The notes: a model not told the origin generated them from the letters alone. A stretch of DNA of 38,168 bases from Pedosphaera sp. (GCA_002690655.1 NZFL01000024.1:4393-42560), one strand, 5' to 3'. Positions 9,281 through 16,531 are shown, numbered from the stretch's first letter. A program made the numbers and translations.

Positions 9281-9314
9281 AAACTTTGATGTCCCAGCAA
9301 AGTTTGTTTTTTTT
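9281..9314 (+). terminator. Rho-independent terminator-like hairpin
   Basis: AAACTTTG (9281-9288) pairs perfectly with CAAAGTTT (9298-9305) around a nine-base loop and is followed by G and eight Ts (9307-9314). The stem is A/T-rich and therefore weak. CTGGGA (9276-9281) can pair instead with TCCCAG (9292-9297), which is mutually exclusive with the terminator stem. No recognised plus-strand gene ends here, so the terminator implies an unannotated transcript. Confidence 0.5.
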
Positions 9315-9457
9315 GCTATCCCCTGGTTTGATTCAGAAGACAGACAACATTTCCATATTACCGCGCGAGGCAGCTCAAGTCTGTGAAGTCCCAGAGCCTT
9401 TGAGGCTATTGTAGAGCTGGATTACAGCAATCAACTGAGATGTTATGTGTGAGGGAG

Positions 9458-9533
9458 TGGTAGGCTGGCAGGGGCTCGAACCCTGGACAAACGGCTTAAA
9501 AGGCCGCTGCTCTACCAACTGAGCTACCAGCCC
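9458..9533 (-). tRNA. tRNA-Lys (anticodon UUU)
   Basis: The minus strand gives a complete 76-base cloverleaf. The acceptor stem is GGGCTGG with CCAGCCT (G1-U72 wobble), the D arm is GCTC-AGTTGGTA-GAGC, the anticodon stem is GCGGC/GCCGT and the T arm is CAGGG-TTCGAGC-CCCTG. The anticodon loop CTTTTAA (9496-9502) has TTT at 9498-9500, which reads Lys AAA/AAG codons. The discriminator is A and the CCA end is encoded. It lies downstream of the DUF423 gene in the same direction and may share its transcript. Confidence 0.97.
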
Positions 9534-9605
9534 TCTCCCTCAAATCTGCTTCAATCAGCAAGAGGTTTCCCTTCGCTTGAAAGGAGGCGGAACATTAGAC
9601 ATTGT

Positions 9606-9986
9606 TTATGGACCATGCAAGTGTTTTTCCCCGTTTTTTTGGGGCCAACATAAAGTGAGCCACCCACTCATGAGTGCCAGCCCTCCGACGGGTGTGATAG
9701 CGCCCAGTTTGGTGATGCCTGTGAGGCAAAGTGCGTACAGGCTTCCGGAGAAAATAACGATGCCAGTCAGAAACAGATATATGGTCCATTTTGGGGGGGG
9801 CTTCATACGAGATAGCACCAGTAATCCGATTGCATGAATCAGATGGTAGAAGACCGCCGTCTCCCAAGTATCCACCCGGCCGGATGCGGTCAATGTTTCA
9901 TTCAATGCGTGAGCACCGAATGCTCCCAGCAAGACACCCAAACAAGCAAGAACGGATGCAATCTGTTGAACCTTGATGGCTTTCAT
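9606..9986 (-). CDS. DUF423 family small membrane protein
   Basis: The start is taken at the ATG at 9986, giving 126 residues. A longer frame to 10085 would overlap the SDR gene and add an unlike N-terminus. Family landmarks are VLLGAFGAHAL, TWETAVFYHLIHAIGLL and SGSLYALCLTGITKLGAITPVGG in parts, together with four hydrophobic segments. DUF423 proteins (YgdD/YwdK group) are inner-membrane proteins of unknown function. The gene follows the SDR gene by 26 bases and is probably the last protein gene of the minus-strand unit before tRNA-Lys. Confidence 0.9.
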   Translation of the reverse strand: MKAIKVQQIASVLACLGVLLGAFGAHALNETLTASGRVDTWETAVFYHLIHAIGLLVLSRMKPPPKWTIYLFLTGIVIFSGSLYALCLTGITKLGAITPVGGLALMSGWLTLCWPQKNGEKHLHGP

Positions 9987-10012
9987 GTTGTTGCAAAAAA
10001 CCTGCGGCAAGC

Positions 10013-10726
10013 TTACCGGCAAGGGCGTACTAGTAACTCCTGAACGACTGCGCGAGGCGGTAGGTCGATGGCAAGCTTGGCGCATGCTGCGACATCTTCG
10101 GGACGCAGCATGCTTGCCTTGTGCTCAGCTGTAGGTTCGCTGGGGCGCAATTTCAGAATCGGCGTATCAATTTCACCGGGAAGGACTCCGCAGGCACGAA
10201 TACCATTTTTGTTCTCCTCGGCATTGATCGCTTGCGTCAGTCCACGCAAACCAAATTTGGAGACGGTATAGGCCGCACCTGCCAGAGGCATTCCCCAAAG
10301 TGCGGCATCCGAAACAATATTTACGATGGTGCCTGACTTGGCTTTGCGCATTGAAGGGAGAACTGCCTGAATGGCATAGTAGGATCCGTGCAGGTTGGTG
10401 TTGATGAGGTCATGGTAATCCTTTACGGACAGCACGTCCAGGGTGCGTTCAGGAGTATTCGTTCCCGCTGAATTAACCAATACCTCCGTCAAGCCAAACT
10501 TATCCTCTGCCTTCCGGACCAGTTCGCTGACGAATGATTCATCCGCGACACTGCCGATAATAGTTTGGCAGCTGGTATTGTTTGCCCCTGCCAGGCCTAT
10601 AGTCTCCTTCAATGTTTTTTCAGTTCGCCCGGTCAAGGTCAGGTTCCAGCCTGCCTCGGATAACTGGATCGCTATGTGGCGTCCCACTCCAGTACCGGCT
10701 CCAGTGATGATGGCGTTCTTTGACAT
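10013..10726 (-). CDS. Short-chain dehydrogenase/reductase
   Basis: The 237-residue length is typical of classical SDRs. The cofactor motif TGAGTGVG lies at residues 8-15, NSAG at 95-98, the catalytic Ser at about 149 (NIVSD) and YTVSK with Tyr163 and Lys167. Arg residues after the second strand (TGRTEK) lean toward NADP(H). SDRs reduce or oxidise carbonyl and hydroxyl substrates, and the substrate here is not predictable. A post-catalytic PGEIDTPI (classical PGxxxTxx) supports a complete fold. It sits between the AsmA-like gene (30-base gap) and DUF423 (26-base gap), so these are probably one transcript, though no common function is evident. Confidence 0.93.
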   Translation of the reverse strand: MSKNAIITGAGTGVGRHIAIQLSEAGWNLTLTGRTEKTLKETIGLAGANNTSCQTIIGSVADESFVSELVRKAEDKFGLTEVLVNSAGTNTPERTLDVLSVKDYHDLINTNLHGSYYAIQAVLPSMRKAKSGTIVNIVSDAALWGMPLAGAAYTVSKFGLRGLTQAINAEENKNGIRACGVLPGEIDTPILKLRPSEPTAEHKASMLRPEDVAACAKLAIDLPPRAVVQELLVRPCR

Positions 10727-10756
10727 AAATGATTGGAAAATTTTTTGATAAACCTG

Positions 10757-11539
10757 TTATTCAGAAGTGGCCCCTGGACTTGTCGAGGGTAAGAGCGATT
10801 TGACATTGTTGAAAAGGCTCTTTGCTTTTTCGACGGTGTCTGCAGCCTGGCTGTTTCCAGTGCTCAAGGCTCCTTTTAAAGTTTCTGAAAAGCCTGCAAT
10901 ACTCTGGCCTGCTCCTTTTTCAAGGACACTGGCTAAAACTGTTTTCATGATTTCCTTGGCTAATTCAGCGCCTGTCAAACCGGCCCCTTCTTTGCCAAGG
11001 TTCTTCAGCACAATATCAGGTAGTGTAAATTCGACGCCTTTCCCGCCTAGAGCGGTAAGTCCCAGTTTTACTTTGGCCTGCAGAATTTGGAAATCGTCTA
11101 TCTGGAATCTCGCCTCATCAGAATCCTCCGGAGTCTCCGGAATGTTCTTTTGAATGGCCTCCATGATTTTGTCAAGATTGCTGCTGGAAAGCGTCCTTTC
11201 GTAGGTGATGCCGGGTTGTTCCAATTTAAGTTTGCGAATGACAATTTTCTTGGCCATTAAGCTGCCAGGCTCCAACGCGAGAGTCGCATTTTTAACCGTG
11301 ATTGCAGATTCTGATTTGAACCCTTCAGGATTGGCGATTTGCAGGCCAGACAGAGAGCCTCCTCCCGAAAGCATCGCCACAGAGGCATTCTGCAAGGTGA
11401 CGGGTACTCCTGTCAGAGTGGTGCCCCCTTTTTCAATACCCGACTTGACGAGTGAGTTCATACTCTTGTCGATGGCAAAAAAAGCAACGATTGCCAGAAG
11501 GATCAGTAAAATCACGATTCGTTTTATCCACTTGAACAT
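10757..11539 (-). CDS. AsmA-like membrane-anchored protein
   Basis: This is a 260-residue protein. A basic start and one membrane helix (MFKWIKRIVILLILLAIVAF) are followed by a beta-rich region with GGTTLTGVPVTLQNASV, SGLQIANPEGFKSESAI and LALEPGSLMAKKIVIRKLKL. That pattern of a lipid-binding-like groove repeat is seen at the N-terminus of AsmA/DUF748-type proteins. The C-terminal third is helical and low in complexity. Large AsmA proteins move phospholipids between membranes. This one is short and its role is unknown. Membership of the AsmA superfamily is an inference from strand patterns. It probably shares an operon with the SDR gene. Confidence 0.6.
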   Translation of the reverse strand: MFKWIKRIVILLILLAIVAFFAIDKSMNSLVKSGIEKGGTTLTGVPVTLQNASVAMLSGGGSLSGLQIANPEGFKSESAITVKNATLALEPGSLMAKKIVIRKLKLEQPGITYERTLSSSNLDKIMEAIQKNIPETPEDSDEARFQIDDFQILQAKVKLGLTALGGKGVEFTLPDIVLKNLGKEGAGLTGAELAKEIMKTVLASVLEKGAGQSIAGFSETLKGALSTGNSQAADTVEKAKSLFNNVKSLLPSTSPGATSE

Positions 11540-11610
11540 AGCCTACGCCTCAATATGGTTATGCTTGTTCAAACTGCCAAGTGAATTCACAAGACTTATT
11601 GAAAGGCAAA

Positions 11611-12732
11611 TCAAACCCTCAGATAAATCCGTTTACGATGCAGGAACCATACGAGAAGGAAACTCATCGCAGTCACCGTGGCTAACACAAGTGCTTCCGC
11701 ATAGCCACCGAGCGATGCCTTGATTGGTCCCCCTACGAATCTGTTCGCCAGCCCATTGATATCAACGATGTTGTGGGCAAGATAGATGGTGATGGGATTC
11801 ATCCCAATCCAGACAAAAGGCCAGCACCAGTGGTGAAATCCCACTCCATCGATCACGAAATAGAAGGTTCCCAGCGCGAGGAAACTGAAGCCGCCGGCGA
11901 CCAAAACAAAAGAGGAAGTCCAAATGTTTTTGATAATCGGGAACTGGAAGCTCCAAGCGTAGCCCAGAACAAGACAAATGAGACCAAGTCCCATCAAGAA
12001 GCCTGTTTTCTGAAATGCAGAACCTTCCTTGCGGTGAAGGATCATCCCGGCGAATACCCCCAGCAGGCAGGATCCAATGGCTGGTAGCGTGCTCAAAAGT
12101 CCTTCTGGATCATGATCCCCGTTCCACTTGAATAAAGGCAGATACATTTTGTCCACATGATCAGCCAGGTTTTTACTCTCCTCAAAATTCCCAGCTCCTA
12201 CGCCCGGTACAGGAATGAAAGTCATCATGGCCCAGTAACCTACCAGCAAAACCACCAAAGCTGTCACTCTGCCCTTGAGGCCAGTCATGCAAAAGATAAT
12301 CGCTGCAAATAAGTAGCACAGTGCGATTCGCTGCAATACCCCCAGCAGTCGTATGTTTTCTACTCCATCTGTAAATCCTCCGTAATAAAAAATGCCAATT
12401 GTATAGAGGATGAGTGAGCGGATAAACACCTTGCGAAGGGTGTAGGCCTTCCCTCTTTCCTCAATCGTGCGTGTCAGGCTGAAGACCATGGAGACACCTG
12501 CCAGAAAGACAAATAATGGGAAAATACAGTCATAAAATGCGAGTCCCTCCCAGGATTTGTGAGTGAGTTGATCAGCTAGCAATTTTGTCCACCCTGAATC
12601 GTGGGATTTGCCCAATGCGTGTATGACCTCTTCCGCACCCACGATCCAAAACATGTCGAACCCACGCAAGGCATCCAGACTTGTTAAACGTTGGCTTTTC
12701 TCGTTTTTTTCAGTCGCGTTTTCTTTACTCAT
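11611..12732 (-). CDS. Heparan-alpha-glucosaminide N-acetyltransferase-like membrane protein (DUF5009 type)
   Basis: The 373 residues contain about ten membrane helices and the characteristic opening LTSLDALRGFDMFWIVG. This is followed by FPLFVFLAGVSMVFSL, with RSLILYTIGIFYYGGF, GVLQRIALCYLFAA and GMNPITIYLAHNIVD. This family (HGSNAT, NagX, YeiB neighbours) moves an acetyl group from cytoplasmic acetyl-CoA across the membrane to an amino sugar or related acceptor. The bacterial acceptor is unknown. The 71-base gap to the AsmA-like gene allows a shared transcript. Its 5' end is divergent from recD2, leaving 173 bases for both promoters. Confidence 0.85.
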   Translation of the reverse strand: MSKENATEKNEKSQRLTSLDALRGFDMFWIVGAEEVIHALGKSHDSGWTKLLADQLTHKSWEGLAFYDCIFPLFVFLAGVSMVFSLTRTIEERGKAYTLRKVFIRSLILYTIGIFYYGGFTDGVENIRLLGVLQRIALCYLFAAIIFCMTGLKGRVTALVVLLVGYWAMMTFIPVPGVGAGNFEESKNLADHVDKMYLPLFKWNGDHDPEGLLSTLPAIGSCLLGVFAGMILHRKEGSAFQKTGFLMGLGLICLVLGYAWSFQFPIIKNIWTSSFVLVAGGFSFLALGTFYFVIDGVGFHHWCWPFVWIGMNPITIYLAHNIVDINGLANRFVGGPIKASLGGYAEALVLATVTAMSFLLVWFLHRKRIYLRV

Positions 12733-12905
12733 CTTACTTGGGTTCCTGATTAATTTGTTACTCTGGCTCGAGTTTACATCTTGAAATACGGGGTATCATT
12801 TCATTGGGCAAGTTTATTCATGCAAGCCTTTGGAAATGGCGATAGCGGGTTGAAAGAGGATTCCTGCTTGATCCACATCATGTTCTCACCTGATCATAGG
12901 GTCCA

Positions 12906-15095
12906 ATGAACCAAGCTTATCCTGCCAGAAACAAAGAAAGCATATCCGGACTGATTGAGCGTGTAACGTATTTCAATGAGGAATCTGGATTTGTTGTCTT
13001 GCGTGTAAAAATCAAGGGACGGCGTGATTTATTGACGGTGGTTGGTCAATCGATTTCGGCCAATGCGGGTGAATGGGTCAAAGCGGAAGGTGTTTGGGCG
13101 CGTGATCGAGAACATGGGCTGCAGTTCAAGGCAGAGAGACTCGTTTGTACTCCTCCCACGAACATTGAAGGGATTGAGAAATATCTGGCAAGCGGAATGA
13201 TCAAAGGGATAGGGCCGGTTTATGCCAAAAAAATGGTGGCCAGGTATGGAGAGAAGATTTTTGATATCATTGAAACCGCCTCTGCCAAATTGGAATCCAT
13301 TGACGGAATTGGTCCGGGCAGAAGACGCAAGATCAAGGACGCCTGGCAGGAGCAAAAGGTCGTTCGCAAAATTATGGTTTTCCTCCATTCCAATGGGGTC
13401 AGTACCAGTCGCGCAGTTCGTATCTACAAGACATACGGCGAAGAGGCGATAGAAAAGGTTCAGAACAACCCTTACATTCTCGCGCGTGATATTCGGGGGA
13501 TTGGATTCATGAGTGCCGATCACATTGCTCAAAAGCTTGGGATTCCTGAGGATTCTCTTCATCGGGCGCAGGCGGGCTTGAACCATATGCTGACAGAGGC
13601 CTCGGGCAATGGGCATTGTGGTTTGCCTGAAGATCTCTTGATCAGGCAAACCGCGGAACTCCTGACGGTTGATGAATCGATACCAAGGAATGGTCTTGCT
13701 CAGGCACTTCATGCAGGTGACGTCGTTCGTGATGCGGTTGGAGAACATGAATTAATCTTTCTGCCAGCCTTGAAAAAGGCGGAGGAATACATTGCCCGCA
13801 GAATCCTTGATTTATCGGGGCAGCCTTCCTCCTATCCGGACATTGATTTCAACAAGGCCATCCATTGGGTTCAGGAAAGCAACAAGCTGCAACTTGCTGC
13901 GTCGCAAACAGAGGCCATCCGTTGTGCTCTTGAGAATCGTGTTGTGATTATTACCGGTGGGCCTGGCGTGGGTAAGACAACCATCATCCAATCGATCCTC
14001 AAAGTACTTCATGCCAAACGTGTGACATTTGCCCTTTGTGCGCCAACGGGTCGAGCTGCGAAACGTTTATCCGAATCTACCGGTCACGAAGCCAGAACCA
14101 TACATCGTTTGCTGGAGGTGAACCCCCGCAACGGTCAGTTCAAGCACGATGAAGAATCTCCTCTCGAAGAAAAGTTGCTGGTGGTTGATGAGTGTTCCAT
14201 GGTCGATATTCCTTTGATGCATCACCTTCTGAAAGCGCTACCTGAAGATGGACATTTATTGCTGGTGGGGGATGTGGATCAATTGCCGTCCGTGGGTCCC
14301 GGTTCCGTTTTGAAAGATTTCATTCAATCCGGATGCCTCTCTGTTGTGCGGCTGCAGGAAATATTTCGGCAGGCAGCGGGTAGTAGGATCATCACGAATG
14401 CACATCGAATCAATCAGGGGCAGATGCCAATGATGGAAGAGGATGCCCCACTCAGTGATTTTTATTTTATTGATCGAGAGGAACCGGAACGCACGGCAGC
14501 AACGCTTTTGCAAATGGTTCGCGATCGGATTCCTTCCAAATTTCAGGTGCACCCCATTCTGGATATCCAAGTCCTGTGCCCGATGAATCGGGGAAGCCTT
14601 GGCGTGCGCGAGATGAATCTGACCTTGCAGAATGCCTTGAATCCGGTGAGACACGGTGATGTGGTTGCCGAGAAATTTGGATGGCAATTTCGTGCGAGGG
14701 ACAAGGTTATTCAAACGGAAAATAATTATGACAAGGAAGTGTTCAACGGTGACATCGGACAGATCAGTTCCATCGATCCCATTGAAAAAGAAATCAAGGT
14801 TCAGTTTGAACAGCGAAAAGTGATTTATGATTTCGGCGAACTGGACGAACTGTCTCTGGCCTACGCAATAACGATTCACAAATCTCAGGGATCAGAATTT
14901 CCGGTAGTCGTCATGCCTGTGGCCACCCAGCAATACATGCTCCTGCAGCGTAACCTGGTCTATACAGGGGTGACTCGGGGGAGAAAACTCGTTGTGATTA
15001 TCGGTCAGAAAAAAGCGCTGGGAATGGCAGTGAATAACTCAAAAAATGCATCTAGATATTCCGGTCTGCTGCACAGGCTGCGAGCCGGAAGTTAA
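12906..15095 (+). CDS. recD2: SF1B DNA helicase RecD2
   Basis: The 729 residues match stand-alone RecD2 rather than the RecBCD subunit. An N-terminal OB-like domain (SGLIERVTYFNEESGFVVLR) is followed by helix-hairpin-helix repeats at about 95-145 (IKGIGPVYAKKMV, SIDGIGPGRRRKI). Walker A GGPGVGKTT lies at 351-359 and Walker B VVDECSMVD around Asp428-Glu429. The helicase C-terminal motif YAITIHKSQGSEF is at 653-665. RecD2 unwinds DNA 5' to 3' and contributes to repair and recombination in bacteria that often lack RecBC. The ATG at 12906 has no clear Shine-Dalgarno. No recB or recC lies nearby. Confidence 0.95.
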   Translation: MNQAYPARNKESISGLIERVTYFNEESGFVVLRVKIKGRRDLLTVVGQSISANAGEWVKAEGVWARDREHGLQFKAERLVCTPPTNIEGIEKYLASGMIKGIGPVYAKKMVARYGEKIFDIIETASAKLESIDGIGPGRRRKIKDAWQEQKVVRKIMVFLHSNGVSTSRAVRIYKTYGEEAIEKVQNNPYILARDIRGIGFMSADHIAQKLGIPEDSLHRAQAGLNHMLTEASGNGHCGLPEDLLIRQTAELLTVDESIPRNGLAQALHAGDVVRDAVGEHELIFLPALKKAEEYIARRILDLSGQPSSYPDIDFNKAIHWVQESNKLQLAASQTEAIRCALENRVVIITGGPGVGKTTIIQSILKVLHAKRVTFALCAPTGRAAKRLSESTGHEARTIHRLLEVNPRNGQFKHDEESPLEEKLLVVDECSMVDIPLMHHLLKALPEDGHLLLVGDVDQLPSVGPGSVLKDFIQSGCLSVVRLQEIFRQAAGSRIITNAHRINQGQMPMMEEDAPLSDFYFIDREEPERTAATLLQMVRDRIPSKFQVHPILDIQVLCPMNRGSLGVREMNLTLQNALNPVRHGDVVAEKFGWQFRARDKVIQTENNYDKEVFNGDIGQISSIDPIEKEIKVQFEQRKVIYDFGELDELSLAYAITIHKSQGSEFPVVVMPVATQQYMLLQRNLVYTGVTRGRKLVVIIGQKKALGMAVNNSKNASRYSGLLHRLRAGS

Positions 15096-15124
15096 GGGCG
15101 GGAAGGCCGTTTTATCTCTGCCGC

Positions 15125-15153
15125 TTGACGCAGGATACGGTGTTATCTATATT
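15125..15153 (+). promoter_or_regulatory. Sigma70-type promoter for the SelW-like selenoprotein
   Basis: TTGACG (15125-15130) and TATATT (15148-15153) are separated by exactly 17 bases and match the -35 and -10 consensus at five positions each. The expected start, seven bases past the -10 box, is G15160, the first base of the GTG start codon. This would give a leaderless mRNA and explains why no ribosome site is present. Confidence 0.5.
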
Positions 15154-15159
15154 TTTGAG

Positions 15160-15399
15160 GTGCCTCTAAAAATTACAATTCAATACTGTAGTGTTTGAAA
15201 CTACGAACCCAAAGCCGTCGGTCTGGCGGAAAAGCTTCTGAAATTCAAACAGGATATCGCTTCCCTGACATTGATCCCTGAAGGCGGAGGTTTGTTTGAA
15301 GTCATTGTGGACGGAAACTTGATTTACAGCAAAAAAGCCACTGGGCAATTTCCTGAGCCTGAGTTCATTCTTCAGCAAGTGAGGGGTATGCGATCCTAG
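15160..15399 (+). CDS. SelW/Rdx-family selenoprotein with in-frame UGA (Sec)
   Basis: Reading GTG at 15160 through TGA at 15196-15198 to TAG at 15397-15399 gives 79 residues, the normal size for SelW/Rdx thioredoxin-fold proteins. The start MPLKITIQYCSVU places Cys10 and Sec13 in a CxxU motif, exactly where the family has CxxC or CxxU after its first strand. The rest fits too: KAVGLAEKLL helix, LIPEGGGLFEVIVDG, NLIYSKKATGQFPEPEF and a final QQVRGMRS helix. The family is thought to act in thiol redox chemistry. UGA ends neighbouring genes normally, so Sec insertion is the natural reading. A SECIS-like hairpin follows the UGA. The gene lies 64 bases after recD2 with its own promoter and converges on the DsbD-domain gene. 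A nonsense mutation of a Cys codon is the alternative. Confidence 0.82.
15209..15229 (+). promoter_or_regulatory. Candidate bacterial SECIS element
   Basis: GCCG (15214-15217) pairs with TGGC (15224-15227, one G-U) around the hexaloop TCGGTC. An outer CC/GG pair (15209-15210 with 15228-15229) is separated by a bulged AAA. The stem begins 15 bases after the UGA and presents GGU in the loop, the feature read by SelB in Escherichia coli fdhF, whose loop also contains GGUCU. The stem is short, so this is a fair rather than a strong match. Confidence 0.5.
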
Positions 15400-15431
15400 C
15401 CAGATTGTTCCCACTCGCAGTCCGAGTTCGT

Positions 15432-16322
15432 TCAGTTGATAGGGAGATCCAATCTCGCCCAATGGAAATCTTCCCCTGCCATTTTCCATCGCAGCCAACC
15501 ATGCATGCGTTTGGGTTTGGCTGAGGCATAAGCGGCCCGAGAAAGTGATAATTTCCAACCCTGCTCGGTTTGTTCCAGTGTTTGGGGTTTGTCAGATGTG
15601 ATCTGTTCGGTGATATCAAAAAAGTAAACATCCTCCAGCTCTCCGGATTGAGGAAAATTTTCCCACTGAAGATCGAATCTGTTCGAGGAGATATCCAGAT
15701 TGGCTTTGAACGCGTCCGTTTGTGCCTTTGGGGGGAATTTGGAGGCTGCGTTTTTTATATGCTTGAACCACTCTGTCTTGCGCTTGCTCAATGCCGTGTC
15801 ATCAATACCCAATCTGAGATCTAAATTCACGCCTCTTCCCGGTACGCAAGTTCGAGCGCACATCATCCAGTTGACAAAGGCTTTGATTTCCAGAGGTTCA
15901 TTGAATACCGCATCTGCGGATGACTCAAGTTGAACAAGCAAAAGGCATGTGCCCTCATATCCGTAGACATCAAGTCTTCCCATCTTAACAATCTGAGGTG
16001 TTTCCCATTGGATAGGGCCGGCCGTTACCCCTCTCGGTAATGTCCATTCAATGACTGTTGGCATACCAGCGTCACCACCGTTTTGCCAATAAGTGTGCCA
16101 GGTGGGGTCGTGCTTTAATTCCAAAGCCACCCACCAGCTTTCGCCAGCATTTATATGTGACCGGTCACTTAATAATCTGGCTTCCACATGTCGATCACGC
16201 TGTGGAAGGGATGATCCCGAAAACTCCGAACCTTCGCTCAAGGCTGGAATCATTCCTGAAAGAACACAGAATACGAACGAGGACAAAATCCATTTTCTAA
16301 AGATGACGAGTAGCTTAATCAT
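15432..16322 (-). CDS. Exported stand-alone DsbD N-terminal-domain protein
   Basis: The 296-residue protein has a signal peptide (residues 1-31) and one DsbD-alpha/ScsB-type immunoglobulin-like domain. Landmarks are HVEARLLSDRSHINAGESWW, HDPTWHTYWQNGGDAGMP, YGYEGTCLLLVQL and WMMCARTCVPG with Cys155 and Cys159 as the likely redox pair. Full DsbD or ScsB proteins continue into eight membrane helices and a C-terminal thioredoxin domain. Those are absent here, so electrons must come from another protein or the domain has another role. It begins one base after the stop of the zinc-ribbon gene, and its 3' end faces that of the SelW-like gene 32 bases away. A role in periplasmic thiol transfer is inferred. 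Confidence 0.8.
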   Translation of the reverse strand: MIKLLVIFRKWILSSFVFCVLSGMIPALSEGSEFSGSSLPQRDRHVEARLLSDRSHINAGESWWVALELKHDPTWHTYWQNGGDAGMPTVIEWTLPRGVTAGPIQWETPQIVKMGRLDVYGYEGTCLLLVQLESSADAVFNEPLEIKAFVNWMMCARTCVPGRGVNLDLRLGIDDTALSKRKTEWFKHIKNAASKFPPKAQTDAFKANLDISSNRFDLQWENFPQSGELEDVYFFDITEQITSDKPQTLEQTEQGWKLSLSRAAYASAKPKRMHGWLRWKMAGEDFHWARLDLPIN

Positions 16323-16323
16323 G

Positions 16324-16494
16324 TCAGTCGAAATCGGAGCAACTCATAAAATAGCCACATTTGTTGCAGACAAGCTTGCATTTGTGATTGTGCAGCTCAT
16401 TACCGCACCTTGCACAATAGCGCCAATATTCACCATCAAGCTCAGTATCAGGCGTAGGTGCTTTTTCTTTATTTTCAGGGGATGAATCTGACAT
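16324..16494 (-). CDS. Small zinc-ribbon protein
   Basis: The start is placed at the ATG at 16494, giving 56 residues. A longer frame to 16569 would overlap the DUF1501 gene and adds an unrelated N-terminus. The acidic, low-complexity N-terminus leads to WRYCARCGNELHNHKCKLVC and then NKCGYFMSCSDFD, a CxxC...CxxxC-CxxC zinc-ribbon pattern that recurs in small proteins of Planctomycetes and Verrucomicrobia. The function is not known. Binding of zinc and perhaps nucleic acid or a partner protein is inferred. It sits between DUF1501 (37 bases upstream) and the DsbD-domain gene (one base downstream) in an apparent operon. Confidence 0.8.
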   Translation of the reverse strand: MSDSSPENKEKAPTPDTELDGEYWRYCARCGNELHNHKCKLVCNKCGYFMSCSDFD

Positions 16495-16531
16495 GCAACA
16501 TACGGGTGTTATCACCTTTGCAAAAGCTGGG

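Larger units (their letters stand above)
8814..9457. other. Gene-poor stretch of about 640 bases with structured DNA
   Basis: No gene with a recognised family lies here. A minus-strand GTG ORF (8857-9054, 65 codons) has no Shine-Dalgarno and no family match, and is doubtful. The plus strand carries a 10-bp stem-loop at 9053-9076, a short ORF with a good ribosome site at 9104, and a terminator-like hairpin with eight Ts at 9281-9314. A 10-bp inverted repeat, GGCTCTGGGA at 9272-9281 and TCCCAGAGCC at 9389-9398, spans 107 bases and overlaps the terminator stem. Together these suggest an unrecognised small transcript on the plus strand. Confidence 0.5.

Noticed and set aside
15411-15430. Small hairpin ACTCG/CGAGT between the SelW-like and DsbD-domain genes as a bidirectional terminator
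   Set aside because: The five-pair stem has no T run on either strand, so it is too weak to call.
15166-15558. Minus-strand 130-codon ORF between recD2 and the DsbD-domain gene
   Set aside because: It overlaps the 3' part of the DsbD-domain gene in another frame and lies opposite the SelW-like frame, which has clear family similarity. Its translation matches nothing recognisable.
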